The translations under genes were made by a program, and so were the position numbers. Of a stretch of DNA of 64,000 bases, positions 1-7,496 are shown piece after piece. The notes below the pieces were generated by a model, which was not told the origin of the DNA, did no database searches, and worked only from the letters and a program-made list of their open reading frames with translations. Every line of letters starts with the position of its first letter. Position 1 is the first letter of the stretch. The stretch is taken from contig JAEUTP010000023.1 of the NCBI GenBank assembly GCA_016787705.1, positions 1 through 64,000 of the forward strand, in the 5' to 3' direction. This stretch comes from Bacteroidia bacterium (GTDB lineage Bacteria > Bacteroidota > Bacteroidia > B-17B0 > Aurantibacillaceae).

Positions 1-27
1 TTATCTCCAATTATGTTTAAACAAAAA

Positions 28-73
28 AACCTTGCTTTGCAAGATTCTGTACAGAATCTTGCAAAGCAAGGTT
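28..73. repeat. Perfect 46-bp palindrome
   Basis: Each base from 28 to 50 pairs with its counterpart from 73 back to 51, with no mismatch and no spacer; the centre is TGTACA. It has no clear U-tract, so an ordinary terminator is not the obvious reading. It lies just upstream of a peptidase gene that appears to lack its 5' end, so it may mark a rearrangement junction, a mobile-repeat relic or an extruding cruciform. The symmetry is directly seen; the role is unknown. Confidence 0.85.
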
Positions 74-224
74 CAAATAGTATTAATAATTTAATAAAAA
101 AGTCTACTTTTGAATAGTCCAATTATGGGGAGCCTACAATACCTTACAATATTTTCCATTTTACTATTATCTAATTGACACGGCTTCTTCATTTAACATT
201 CAGTTCACCGACAAAAACAATGAA

Positions 225-1040
225 TTGAAACAAGCAAATCTATTTGGTGTGCCCTTTAATTTGTTCGTTAAACGGACGCGAAAAGTTGTTGAGCCAATTG
301 AGCAGAAATTTATCTCGAAAAATATCGCTGTTCTCACGGTAAATACATTTTTCATCGGCGACTTTGACTATAAAAACATTAATTACAAGAAATACATTGA
401 TCGTTTTTTTAAACAAGTCCGTAAGGATAAAATTACCAAGCTGATTATTGACGTCCGCAATAATGGCGGCGGTTCTCCTGAGATTTCAAATTATTTATTT
501 TCTTATTTGTACAATAAGCCTTACTACTATTACGACTACGTTGGGAGAAAGTGTAAAAACACAGACGAATTGAGAAGGTATTGTACTACGCCCACCAACT
601 TTTTTAACGTTGACACATCAATGACAATATTTAAAGAAAATCTTTATTGCGACAAAAAAGGGCTGTGGTGGGTTGAAACACAAAAGCCCAAAAAGAAAAA
701 CTATTCAGGCAATTTAATTGTGCTTTTAAATGGTGCTTGCGCTTCAACGACGGGTAACTTTTTAACCCTACTTAGAGAGTATAATGTTGGCCGACTGATT
801 GGCGAATGTAGCCATAGTAGTTACTACAGCAATGATGCTTCGTTAATGTTTAGACTTCCCTATTCAGGTCTCCTTGTGCGAATTCCTACCGGACAATTTA
901 AAATGAGAACATCACATTTTACATACGATCCAAAAGGAATTTGTCCCGACATAGAGATACTAAAGCAAAAAGAGGACTTTGAATCAGGTTACGACAGACA
1001 ATTCGCAGAAGCAATAAACCAATTAAATGGACAGAAATGA
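225..1040 (+). CDS. S41 family peptidase, probably 5'-truncated
   Basis: This is the C-terminal catalytic part of an S41 (tail-specific/CtpA-like) serine peptidase. Visible marks are the DVRNNGGGS strand and loop (about residue 76), the GACASTTGNF segment carrying the likely nucleophile serine, and a following strand ending in a glycine-rich substrate loop. The only in-frame start is TTG at 225, but the same frame stays open back to 114. The peptide encoded there (aromatic, with FPFYYYL) looks like the N-terminal region of such enzymes. No signal peptide or full N-terminal domain is present, and TGA at 111-113 closes the frame. I infer a gene that lost its 5' end by deletion or frameshift near the palindrome at 28-73, so it is perhaps a pseudogene. 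An attC-like repeat follows six bases after the stop. Confidence 0.7.
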   Translation: MKQANLFGVPFNLFVKRTRKVVEPIEQKFISKNIAVLTVNTFFIGDFDYKNINYKKYIDRFFKQVRKDKITKLIIDVRNNGGGSPEISNYLFSYLYNKPYYYYDYVGRKCKNTDELRRYCTTPTNFFNVDTSMTIFKENLYCDKKGLWWVETQKPKKKNYSGNLIVLLNGACASTTGNFLTLLREYNVGRLIGECSHSSYYSNDASLMFRLPYSGLLVRIPTGQFKMRTSHFTYDPKGICPDIEILKQKEDFESGYDRQFAEAINQLNGQK

Positions 1041-1045
1041 ACGAC

Positions 1046-1143
1046 CGCCTAACAGCGCCTACTGGTAATTTTTTGCAGGTTAGTGCTCAAATGCGTAAAT
1101 TGGACTTAGCAAAAAACTACCAGTAGCTGCAAACCGTTAGCGG
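1046..1143. repeat. attC-like imperfect inverted repeat
   Basis: Left arm 1059-1076 and right arm 1109-1126 pair at 17 of 18 positions. Outside them, GCCTAAC at 1047-1053 faces CCGTTAGCGG at 1134-1143. GCCTAAC fits the RYYYAAC core of integron attC sites, while the right-hand core GTTAGCG departs from GTTRRRY at two positions. The element sits directly after the S41 stop codon and 37 bases before the next gene, as in a gene-cassette arrangement. It could equally be a dispersed Bacteroidota structured repeat unrelated to integrons. Confidence 0.6.
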
Positions 1144-1180
1144 TAATTCTGCTAGACAGCTCATAAATCAAAAACAAGAG

Positions 1181-2482
1181 ATGAAAAAAATAATTTGCTT
1201 TATAATATTTTTAGGGTTTACCAACGGCCTATTGGCTCAAAAATCCAAACAGGTTTTTGTATCGACAGATATAGACAATTTTTGGATTACATATGATAAA
1301 ATCATAGCAACAAAAGACAGTGCGCAACAAATTGCTTTTTTGAAAGAACTGTATCTTGACAGAGGTTCAGAAGGGTTAAAAGGAATAATTGAAGTGCGTA
1401 ATTATTCCGAAAAAGAGTTCATTGATTGGATAACGCAAAACCCTAAGTTTTGGAATTCAATAAGACCTAATACATTAAAAGTAAAAAGTCTTTATCCAGA
1501 TATAAGTACAAATATTAAAAAACTAAAAGAAGCTTATCCTGATTTAAAGCCATCAATAATTTATTTTACTATTGGTGCTTTTAGAGCAGGTGGAACAATT
1601 CAGGGAAACAAAGTTTTAATTGGAAGTGAATTATCATTAGCAGACAAAACAACAGTAATAGATGAATTACCAGGTTGGCGACAAACATTTTATAAAACAC
1701 AACATCCTATTAAAGAGTTACCTCTTTTGTGTACTCATGAATATATACACACACAACAGAAAGAAATGGTTGAAAATTTACTTTCCATGTGTTTATATGA
1801 AGGAGTTGCAGAATTTATTTCTTGTAAAGTTACCAATACAAAATCTGATGCCCCGGCCATTGAATTTGGAAAAGCAAACCAAAAAATTGTAGTTGATAAG
1901 TTTGTAACTGACCTTTTTATTATTACAAATAATTACAATTGGCTGTGGGGCGAAAACAAGAATGAATTAAAAGTGAGAGATTTGGGTTACTACATTGGTT
2001 ATGAAATTTGTGAACGATATTACAACCTTTCAAAAGACAAGGCCAAAGCAATAAAAGAGCTTATTGAACTTGACTATACCAATGAAAAAGAAGTTGAGCG
2101 GATAGTTAATTCAACAAAGTTGCTACCGAAAACATTAGAAGAACTTTACAATGAATACGAAAACCAGCGACCAAAAGTCCTTTCAATTATACCTTTTGAA
2201 AATGGAAATCAAAAAGTAAAGGCGGGAGTTATTCAAATTTCAATAAACTTTTCAGAAGAAATGGACCCTAACCATAGAGGATTTGATTATGGCCCCCTTG
2301 GAGAGAACTTTATTTATAAATTTAAACAACTTGTAGGCTGGAGCAATAACAATAAAACCATAACCATAGAAGTTGAAATTGAACCAAATAAGCAATATCA
2401 AGCATTGATAACAAACAGATTTAGAAATAAAAATGGGATTGCACTTAAACCTTATTTAATTGACTTCAAAACAGTAGAATAA
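1181..2482 (+). CDS. Secreted HExxH zinc peptidase with C-terminal Ig-like domain
   Basis: A 433-residue exported protein. Residues 1-20 form a signal peptide ending in LLAQ. A zinc-peptidase signature HEYIH lies near residue 186, followed about 20 residues later by EGVAEF, whose glutamate is placed like the third zinc ligand of gluzincin-type enzymes (DUF2268-like). Residues about 330-433 look like a bacterial Ig-like Big_5/SbsA domain (IISINFSEEMDP-like start, then TIEVE and LITNRF strands). The family suggests a periplasmic or surface peptidase; the substrate cannot be read from sequence. ATG at 1181 directly precedes the signal peptide. The gene follows an attC-like repeat and may be part of a mobile cassette-like block. 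Confidence 0.75.
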   Translation: MKKIICFIIFLGFTNGLLAQKSKQVFVSTDIDNFWITYDKIIATKDSAQQIAFLKELYLDRGSEGLKGIIEVRNYSEKEFIDWITQNPKFWNSIRPNTLKVKSLYPDISTNIKKLKEAYPDLKPSIIYFTIGAFRAGGTIQGNKVLIGSELSLADKTTVIDELPGWRQTFYKTQHPIKELPLLCTHEYIHTQQKEMVENLLSMCLYEGVAEFISCKVTNTKSDAPAIEFGKANQKIVVDKFVTDLFIITNNYNWLWGENKNELKVRDLGYYIGYEICERYYNLSKDKAKAIKELIELDYTNEKEVERIVNSTKLLPKTLEELYNEYENQRPKVLSIIPFENGNQKVKAGVIQISINFSEEMDPNHRGFDYGPLGENFIYKFKQLVGWSNNNKTITIEVEIEPNKQYQALITNRFRNKNGIALKPYLIDFKTVE

Positions 2483-2515
2483 AAGTACACAGCTAAAAGA
2501 GATTTGGCAAAAGTG

Positions 2516-2701
2516 ATGTATGATCAATATTTAATAAAACGTAATGAAGAGCCCATGTTCTATTTTAAAACAGCAGATATACTGAAATTGAATGAGCAAG
2601 AAAGGCAAACGGTTAATAACAACAGAAAACAATTTGGTTTGAGGGCTTTAGAAGAAAATGAGTTAAACGGTTATACTAAAATAAAAGCTAAAAAAGATTA
2701 A
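2516..2701 (+). CDS. Small hypothetical protein, possible gene remnant
   Basis: A short, charged protein of 61 residues from ATG 2516 (TTG 2504 or GTG 2513 are alternatives). I do not recognise the family. It contains NNNRKQFGLRAL and a lysine-rich end, with no membrane segment or signal peptide. It lies in the same frame as the preceding peptidase gene, directly after that gene's TAA, and the frame is open between them. It could be an independent small gene, or the 3' remnant of a larger gene interrupted when the left-end block arrived. The absence of a recognisable N-terminus makes the remnant reading plausible but unproven. Confidence 0.45.
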   Translation: MYDQYLIKRNEEPMFYFKTADILKLNEQERQTVNNNRKQFGLRALEENELNGYTKIKAKKD

Positions 2702-2752
2702 ATTTTTTTACCAATTATAATGCCAAAAATAAAATAATTAGTTTTACAAACT

Positions 2753-3160
2753 GTGCTTATAAAATATCCCGGAACAAATACTACCAACGAAAAAACAAAA
2801 TTATCTTTTAATGAAGGTATTTTAAGTGTAAAATTTAAAGAAAATACCGTTATAGATGCCGAAGACATGATCTATATTTATTGCTACGGCATGGAGCGTT
2901 CGGGAAACAAACCTTATGGCGTACTATTTGATTCATCTTCGGTACACGAACTTACCGAAGATGCCGTTGTTTATATAGGCAACACCGCTCACCTAAGTAA
3001 CATTATTGCCATTGCCTACATATCTAAAACAAAAATAAGCCGTTTAAGGCTTAGTCTTTTAATGATATTTGAGCGCCCTGTTTTAAGGCCACGGCTTTTT
3101 AAAGACGAGCATATTGCCTATTTATGGCTTAAAAAAGAGGTTGCCGATTTTTATTCTTAA
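2753..3160 (+). CDS. STAS/SpoIIAA-like domain protein (DUF7793-like)
   Basis: A 135-residue cytoplasmic protein with alternating beta strands and helices: KLSFNEGILSVKF, then PYGVLFDSSSVHEL, then NIIAIAYIS, then an FKDEHIAYLWLKKE helix at the end. This order resembles small SpoIIAA/STAS-like proteins common in Bacteroidota. No catalytic residues are evident, so a binding or regulatory role is the family-based guess. The start is GTG 2753; the first internal ATG would remove the N-terminal strands. The gene stands alone, and a promoter for the next gene lies downstream. Confidence 0.6.
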   Translation: MLIKYPGTNTTNEKTKLSFNEGILSVKFKENTVIDAEDMIYIYCYGMERSGNKPYGVLFDSSSVHELTEDAVVYIGNTAHLSNIIAIAYISKTKISRLRLSLLMIFERPVLRPRLFKDEHIAYLWLKKEVADFYS

Positions 3161-3284
3161 CAGACATAAGGCCATAGTAACGCTCTAATTAAATGGTATT
3201 TAAATTTAAGAGCCTATATTAAATACAATTTTATTTGATATAAAAACAGCTCATAAACACAAACTTAATCTATAATTTAGTTGA

Positions 3285-3315
3285 TTTGCAAAACCATTAA
3301 GCATTAGTATCTTTA
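3285..3315 (+). promoter_or_regulatory. Bacteroidota-type promoter for the WG-repeat lipoprotein
   Basis: TTTG at 3285-3288, a 19-base spacer, then TATCTTTA at 3308-3315 match the Bacteroidota consensus TTTG-N19-TAnnTTTG at all but the last base. Transcription would begin near 3320, about 25 bases before ATG 3344. The rest of 3161-3343 is AT-rich with nothing else recognisable. Confidence 0.55.
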
Positions 3316-3343
3316 ATGCTTCAAATCACAACATTAAAAACCC

Positions 3344-4372
3344 ATGCAATTAAATCTTAAAAGTATTTTATTTGTTTTACCAATAGTGGTATTACAATCC
3401 TGCGGCTCTTCGTCAAAAAAAGAAGAAGTAAAAACCGAGACTTCCACTACTCCATCTATTGCACTGCCCGATAATATAAAAACTGCCGGAACAATGAACG
3501 GCAACCGTTTTTTTGAATACAATGGTCAGAAATTATTTGGCGGCGCTGTTTTTCATAATGCGCAAACGTTTAGCGCTAATGGCAAATGCATCGTTTCTAA
3601 GCTGGTTAATGGCAAAGAATTGTTTGGCGTAATAAACAGCAAAGGCCAAACTGTTATTGATTTTAAATATAAAGGGCTCACCTCCGGCTTTTATGCTTTT
3701 AGCGGCTACTACATGTTTCATGATGAAGGAATGAAAAAAGGTTTTGTAGACACCCTGGGCAATATAGTTGTGCCTGCAAAGTATGAAGATTTTGGTAGTA
3801 TTATTTCTGAAGGAACTGTAAATGCAAGAATAAAATATCCAAAATGGGGCTTGATAAGTATGAAAGATGAAGTAATTATTCCATTCGAATACCAATTTAT
3901 AAGCGCCTGGAGCGATGGGTTAATACGTGTAAAGAAGGAAATGGGCGGCACTTATGGATATATGGATCATTCAGGCAAAATGATAATTGCTGATGTTTAT
4001 AAAGACGCTACCGATTTCCAGGAACAAATTGCCATGGTAAAAAAAGGAAATAAATACGGTGTTATTAATACCAAAGGAGAAACAGTAATAGATTTTCAGT
4101 TTGATAATTTTGCCCAACTGGTGCAGGTAAGAGAAGACAACATGTCTAGTACCGGAACCAGCGAAAGCCTGATGGGTTTTATTTTAAAAGGCGGTTACAT
4201 AAGTGTTGAGAAAGATAAGAAATGGGGATACATTGATCTTAAAGGCAATATCGTTATTCCATTTGAGTACGACCAGGTTTGGGAGCCTGAAAGGGATAAT
4301 AAAGTAATGCTGAGAAAAGGCGATAAAAGAGGTTATTTTGATCTAAATACAAAAACTACAGAGTTTAAATAA
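3344..4372 (+). CDS. WG-repeat lipoprotein
   Basis: A 342-residue lipoprotein: signal peptide with lipobox VLQSC (cysteine 20), then a serine/lysine-rich linker. About six WG-type repeats follow, recognisable by FGVINSKGQTVIDF, GFVDTLGNIVVPAKY, KWGLISMKDEVIIPFEY, YGVINTKGETVIDF and KWGYIDLKGNIVIPFEY. Such repeats form beta-strand-rich binding folds; no enzymatic role is known for them in general. The protein is probably anchored in the outer or inner membrane facing the periplasm or surface. A good promoter lies at 3285-3315. The TAA overlaps the next ATG (TAATG at 4370-4374), so the T9SS propeller protein downstream is likely translationally coupled and may act with it. Confidence 0.8.
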   Translation: MQLNLKSILFVLPIVVLQSCGSSSKKEEVKTETSTTPSIALPDNIKTAGTMNGNRFFEYNGQKLFGGAVFHNAQTFSANGKCIVSKLVNGKELFGVINSKGQTVIDFKYKGLTSGFYAFSGYYMFHDEGMKKGFVDTLGNIVVPAKYEDFGSIISEGTVNARIKYPKWGLISMKDEVIIPFEYQFISAWSDGLIRVKKEMGGTYGYMDHSGKMIIADVYKDATDFQEQIAMVKKGNKYGVINTKGETVIDFQFDNFAQLVQVREDNMSSTGTSESLMGFILKGGYISVEKDKKWGYIDLKGNIVIPFEYDQVWEPERDNKVMLRKGDKRGYFDLNTKTTEFK

Positions 4373-5634
4373 TGAAGAAGATCTTATTTTTTATATTCAT
4401 TATGAAACTTAAGTGCTTTTCGCAAGCACCGCAGTGGATAACCTATAATACATCCAACTCGGGCTTGCCAAATAACTGGGTGCGTGATATTGCTATAGAT
4501 TCATTAAACATTAAATGGATGGGCACTGCTTATGGCGGCCTGGCTAAGTTTGACGGCTTAAACTGGACAACGTTTACCTACTCCACATCAATTTTACCTA
4601 ATAATAATATTTCATGCATTACCATAGATGGTAATCAAAAATGGATAGGCAACGGCTGGGGTGAAACTGTAACCAGGTACATCAATAATACTATCTGGAT
4701 AAATTACGATGCATCAAATACCGATAGTGTTATATGTTTTAATTGTGACCCTACTACAGACTTTCTCAGGATAAACGGAGACCTTTACGTAGGTACACTT
4801 GGCAGCGGATTAAAAAAAGTTAATGGAACAACCTGGACAGACCTAAGTTATAACCTTACCATGTTTGGCGGTGTTATTTATGATCTTGAAAAAGATGCTG
4901 CCGGTAATCTTTGGATAGCACACTGGGGGCACGGCATCACCAAATTCGACGGAACAAGCTGGATTAATTACATGAAGCCTGCCACCAACTTACCTTCAAA
5001 CGATATGACCTCTATTGCTTTTGAAAGCAATGGCACCATGTGGGCTACTTCGAGATACAGTGGCCTTGTAAAATATGATGGCACCAGCTGGACGGTTTAT
5101 ACAACTTCAAACACAGCGCTTCCAACCAATCTTTTCAAAAAAATTATTATTGACGGTAATGATGTTAAGTGGTTGCTTACAGGCGATGGAGGAACAAATT
5201 CAGGCAAAGGCTTAATTAAGCTTATTAGTCCAACTAATTTTACGGTTTACGATACAAGTAATTCAGATATACCCAGCAATGATGTGATTTCAATAGCCAT
5301 TGATAAGTTTAATAATAAATGGATAGGTACTCAAAATCATGGTGTTGGCGTATTCAATGAAGCAGGATTTTTATCAGTTAAAGAAAGTTCAACAAACAAT
5401 CTTAATATTAGTTGCTATCCAAATCCTTTTACAGAATACATAAATTTTTCGTCAGAATCAAACAAAGGTCTCGATATTATAATCTACGATATCTATGGAA
5501 GACATGTGGAAAAATTGAATACCAAAAATGGAAAAGCAACTTTACTCCGTGGAAATTTAGACGCCGGATTTTATACCTATACCGTATATTCCAACAATAA
5601 TGTTATCAGTAATGGTAAAATCATAGCGGAATAA
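4372..5634 (+). CDS. T9SS-exported two-component-propeller-like protein
   Basis: 420 residues: signal peptide (about 1-18), then beta-propeller repeats of the Reg_prop type. Each has a NxWIG(T/H)xxxGLxKFDG-like core followed by W-x-Y and SN-x-LPSN (for example near residues 50, 170, 210 and 310). The last about 75 residues form a T9SS type-A sorting domain (CYPNPF, then YDIYGRHVEKL, then GFYTYTVY). Reg_prop propellers are usually sensor modules of hybrid kinases; here the propeller stands alone and would be delivered to the surface or medium. ATG 4372 overlaps the upstream stop by one base. The ligand is unknown. Confidence 0.8.
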   Translation: MKKILFFIFIMKLKCFSQAPQWITYNTSNSGLPNNWVRDIAIDSLNIKWMGTAYGGLAKFDGLNWTTFTYSTSILPNNNISCITIDGNQKWIGNGWGETVTRYINNTIWINYDASNTDSVICFNCDPTTDFLRINGDLYVGTLGSGLKKVNGTTWTDLSYNLTMFGGVIYDLEKDAAGNLWIAHWGHGITKFDGTSWINYMKPATNLPSNDMTSIAFESNGTMWATSRYSGLVKYDGTSWTVYTTSNTALPTNLFKKIIIDGNDVKWLLTGDGGTNSGKGLIKLISPTNFTVYDTSNSDIPSNDVISIAIDKFNNKWIGTQNHGVGVFNEAGFLSVKESSTNNLNISCYPNPFTEYINFSSESNKGLDIIIYDIYGRHVEKLNTKNGKATLLRGNLDAGFYTYTVYSNNNVISNGKIIAE

Positions 5635-5661
5635 AAATAATTAAGCTAAATAAAACAGCGT

Positions 5662-6012
5662 ATGGCTTACGATACACAACTTGCAGATAAAATAAGAGAA
5701 TACCTTGCAGCGTTTCCTAAACTTAAGATCGAAGAAAAAGAAATGTTCAAAGGTTTGGCATTTATGGTAAACGGCAAAATGTGTGTGAATGTAAGCGGCG
5801 AAAACTTAATGTGTCGTTTTGATCCTTCGTTACAGGAAGAATTAGCAGAGAAAAAAGGATTTTTACCAATGATCATGAAGGGAAAAGAATTAAAAGGTTA
5901 TTGTTATGTTGAGCCGGAAGGATTTAAGTCGAAAAAGGATTTTGAATATTGGATCAATTTATGTTTAAGCTTTAATGACAAAGCAAAAGCCTCTAAAAAG
6001 AAGAAAAAATAA
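5662..6012 (+). CDS. TfoX N-terminal domain protein
   Basis: A 116-residue cytoplasmic protein matching the TfoX N-terminal domain family: the EMFKGLAFMVNGKMCVNV strand pair, the MCRFDPS strand, then the KGYCYVEPEGF strand and a C-terminal helix. A poly-lysine tail (KASKKKKK) ends it. The C-terminal domain of full-length proteobacterial TfoX competence regulators is absent, as in most stand-alone homologues, so a competence role should not be assumed. The stop codon abuts the ATG of the next gene (6013), suggesting joint transcription. Confidence 0.8.
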   Translation: MAYDTQLADKIREYLAAFPKLKIEEKEMFKGLAFMVNGKMCVNVSGENLMCRFDPSLQEELAEKKGFLPMIMKGKELKGYCYVEPEGFKSKKDFEYWINLCLSFNDKAKASKKKKK

Positions 6013-6954
6013 ATGAGATACCTGACTGCACTTTTATTATTTTGTTTTTGCAACAATCTGTTCTGCCAAAAGGATAGTATCATTTATTCAAGACACTATA
6101 AAAACGGCAAATTAAAAAAGATCCTTTATTGGCATGGATCAGACACCACCCAGTTTATTAAATTTTATAAGAACGGGCAAATAAAAGATTCTTCGTGGTT
6201 CTATACAAATAGCAATAACGAGTTGCCTTTTGGTACTTCTAAAAGTTATTACAGTGATGGAAGGCTTTCAAACATTACCCGTTACGGCACTGATCCATCC
6301 ATTTACACCTCCATCTCTTACTGGCATGACGGAAATGTTTCGGAGTATGAAGTGAGCCCGGGCCATAAAAGATACTACAATAAAATTGGCGAAATCCCAA
6401 AACAACTGGATCTGAATAAAAACAAGTTTATTTACATACCTAAAAAATATAAAACCAGGCGCAGCAATAAAATTTTTCTCACACAACAAAAAAAGAAGAT
6501 CACAATTAAGAACAATACTTTAATATCTGTTGTATTATCTAACGACAGCAACGTTGCTTTGTGCAGAATAGATCACCTGAAAAATGATTCGGTTTATCTT
6601 TCTAAATTTAGCTATAACTCAAAATACCGGACTACCAAACAAGAAACTATTTTAAATTACGATAGTTCGTTTGTATTAAGCACCAAACAATTAAAAACAA
6701 TTTATTATTCAAAACATTTTAACAGTAAAAGAAATCGTGCTGCTATGGCTGCGCAGGTTATAGGTGTTGAGTTATTAGTAGTTTCGCTCATTACTACTGC
6801 TGTTGCCGTACGTGAGCCATCACTGGGTTTACCAATACTGGGCAGCACACTTGTTAGTGGCTTTGGATTAACAACTTTATCAAAATACCTTTATAAAAGC
6901 ATGGTACCAAAAAAATACGATCTTAATGAATGGCAAATTAAATTAAAAGATTAA
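6013..6954 (+). CDS. Exported protein with YwqK/MORN-like repeats and C-terminal membrane segments
   Basis: 313 residues. A signal peptide (1-18, ending LFC) is followed by short repeats of the YxNGKLKK / FYKNGQIKDSSW / YYSDGRLSN type, resembling the MORN-variant repeats of proteins labelled antitoxin YwqK. The middle (about 140-230) is beta-rich and charged. Residues about 242-290 contain two hydrophobic stretches (VIGVELLVVSLITTAVAV and a glycine-rich one). The function is unknown; the repeat family tends to occur in secreted or envelope proteins of Bacteroidota. It begins directly after the TfoX-N stop and is followed after three bases by a membrane protein gene. Confidence 0.65.
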   Translation: MRYLTALLLFCFCNNLFCQKDSIIYSRHYKNGKLKKILYWHGSDTTQFIKFYKNGQIKDSSWFYTNSNNELPFGTSKSYYSDGRLSNITRYGTDPSIYTSISYWHDGNVSEYEVSPGHKRYYNKIGEIPKQLDLNKNKFIYIPKKYKTRRSNKIFLTQQKKKITIKNNTLISVVLSNDSNVALCRIDHLKNDSVYLSKFSYNSKYRTTKQETILNYDSSFVLSTKQLKTIYYSKHFNSKRNRAAMAAQVIGVELLVVSLITTAVAVREPSLGLPILGSTLVSGFGLTTLSKYLYKSMVPKKYDLNEWQIKLKD

Positions 6955-6957
6955 ATA

Positions 6958-7473
6958 ATGAAAAACATATACTCTTTAAATACCTGGGTGCTATTCTTAT
7001 TTATGACCATTCCTATCATTCTTCAAAATACTGAAATTGGCGGGTATCTTTCTTTAATTGAGTTTACTTTTTTTATTATTTGGTTTTACATGCTTGCCAA
7101 CGATCTTTTCAAAAAACTTCCCGGTGGGCACTCAATGAACATAAAAAAATTCAGGTTTCATTTCTTTTTTCCTTTAACTTATTTTTTACTAGTTATTGTA
7201 ACTATGGGAGGTTACACAATAAGCGTTTCAGACAATACTAATGAATATGTTTATTTCCCAGAAGGGGTATTAATAGTATTACATTTATTTTCCTTTTATT
7301 GCATTTTTTATTGTCTCTATTTTATATCCAAAGCGCTGATAAGTGTTTTCAACAATAACAAAAACCCTGACTGGACACTATATATTGGCTATTTATTTGC
7401 ATTTTGGATAACCCCAATTGGTATTTGGTTCATACAACCAAAGGTTAAAGCTATTTTCAAAGATCAGCAATAA
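6958..7473 (+). CDS. Polytopic membrane protein, unknown function
   Basis: 171 residues with about five hydrophobic helices: WVLFLFMTIPIIL, FTFFIIWFYMLA, FHFFFPLTYFLLVIVTM, a long one around GVLIVLHLFSFYCIFYC, and YLFAFWITPIGIWFI. No catalytic or transport motif is recognised. It is the last gene of the 3344-7473 plus-strand run, three bases after the YwqK-like gene, and ends 23 bases from a convergent gene. No strong terminator hairpin is visible in that gap. Confidence 0.6.
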   Translation: MKNIYSLNTWVLFLFMTIPIILQNTEIGGYLSLIEFTFFIIWFYMLANDLFKKLPGGHSMNIKKFRFHFFFPLTYFLLVIVTMGGYTISVSDNTNEYVYFPEGVLIVLHLFSFYCIFYCLYFISKALISVFNNNKNPDWTLYIGYLFAFWITPIGIWFIQPKVKAIFKDQQ

Positions 7474-7496
7474 AAGCATAAACTAACTCGTTTGTG

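Noticed and set aside
1..114. Coding segment in frame 1 running through the palindrome
   Set aside because: The frame is open by chance in AT-rich DNA and its peptide mirrors the palindrome; no recognisable homology.
3334..3951. Minus-strand reading frames over the WG-repeat gene
   Set aside because: They overlap a lipoprotein gene with clear domains and have no independent support.
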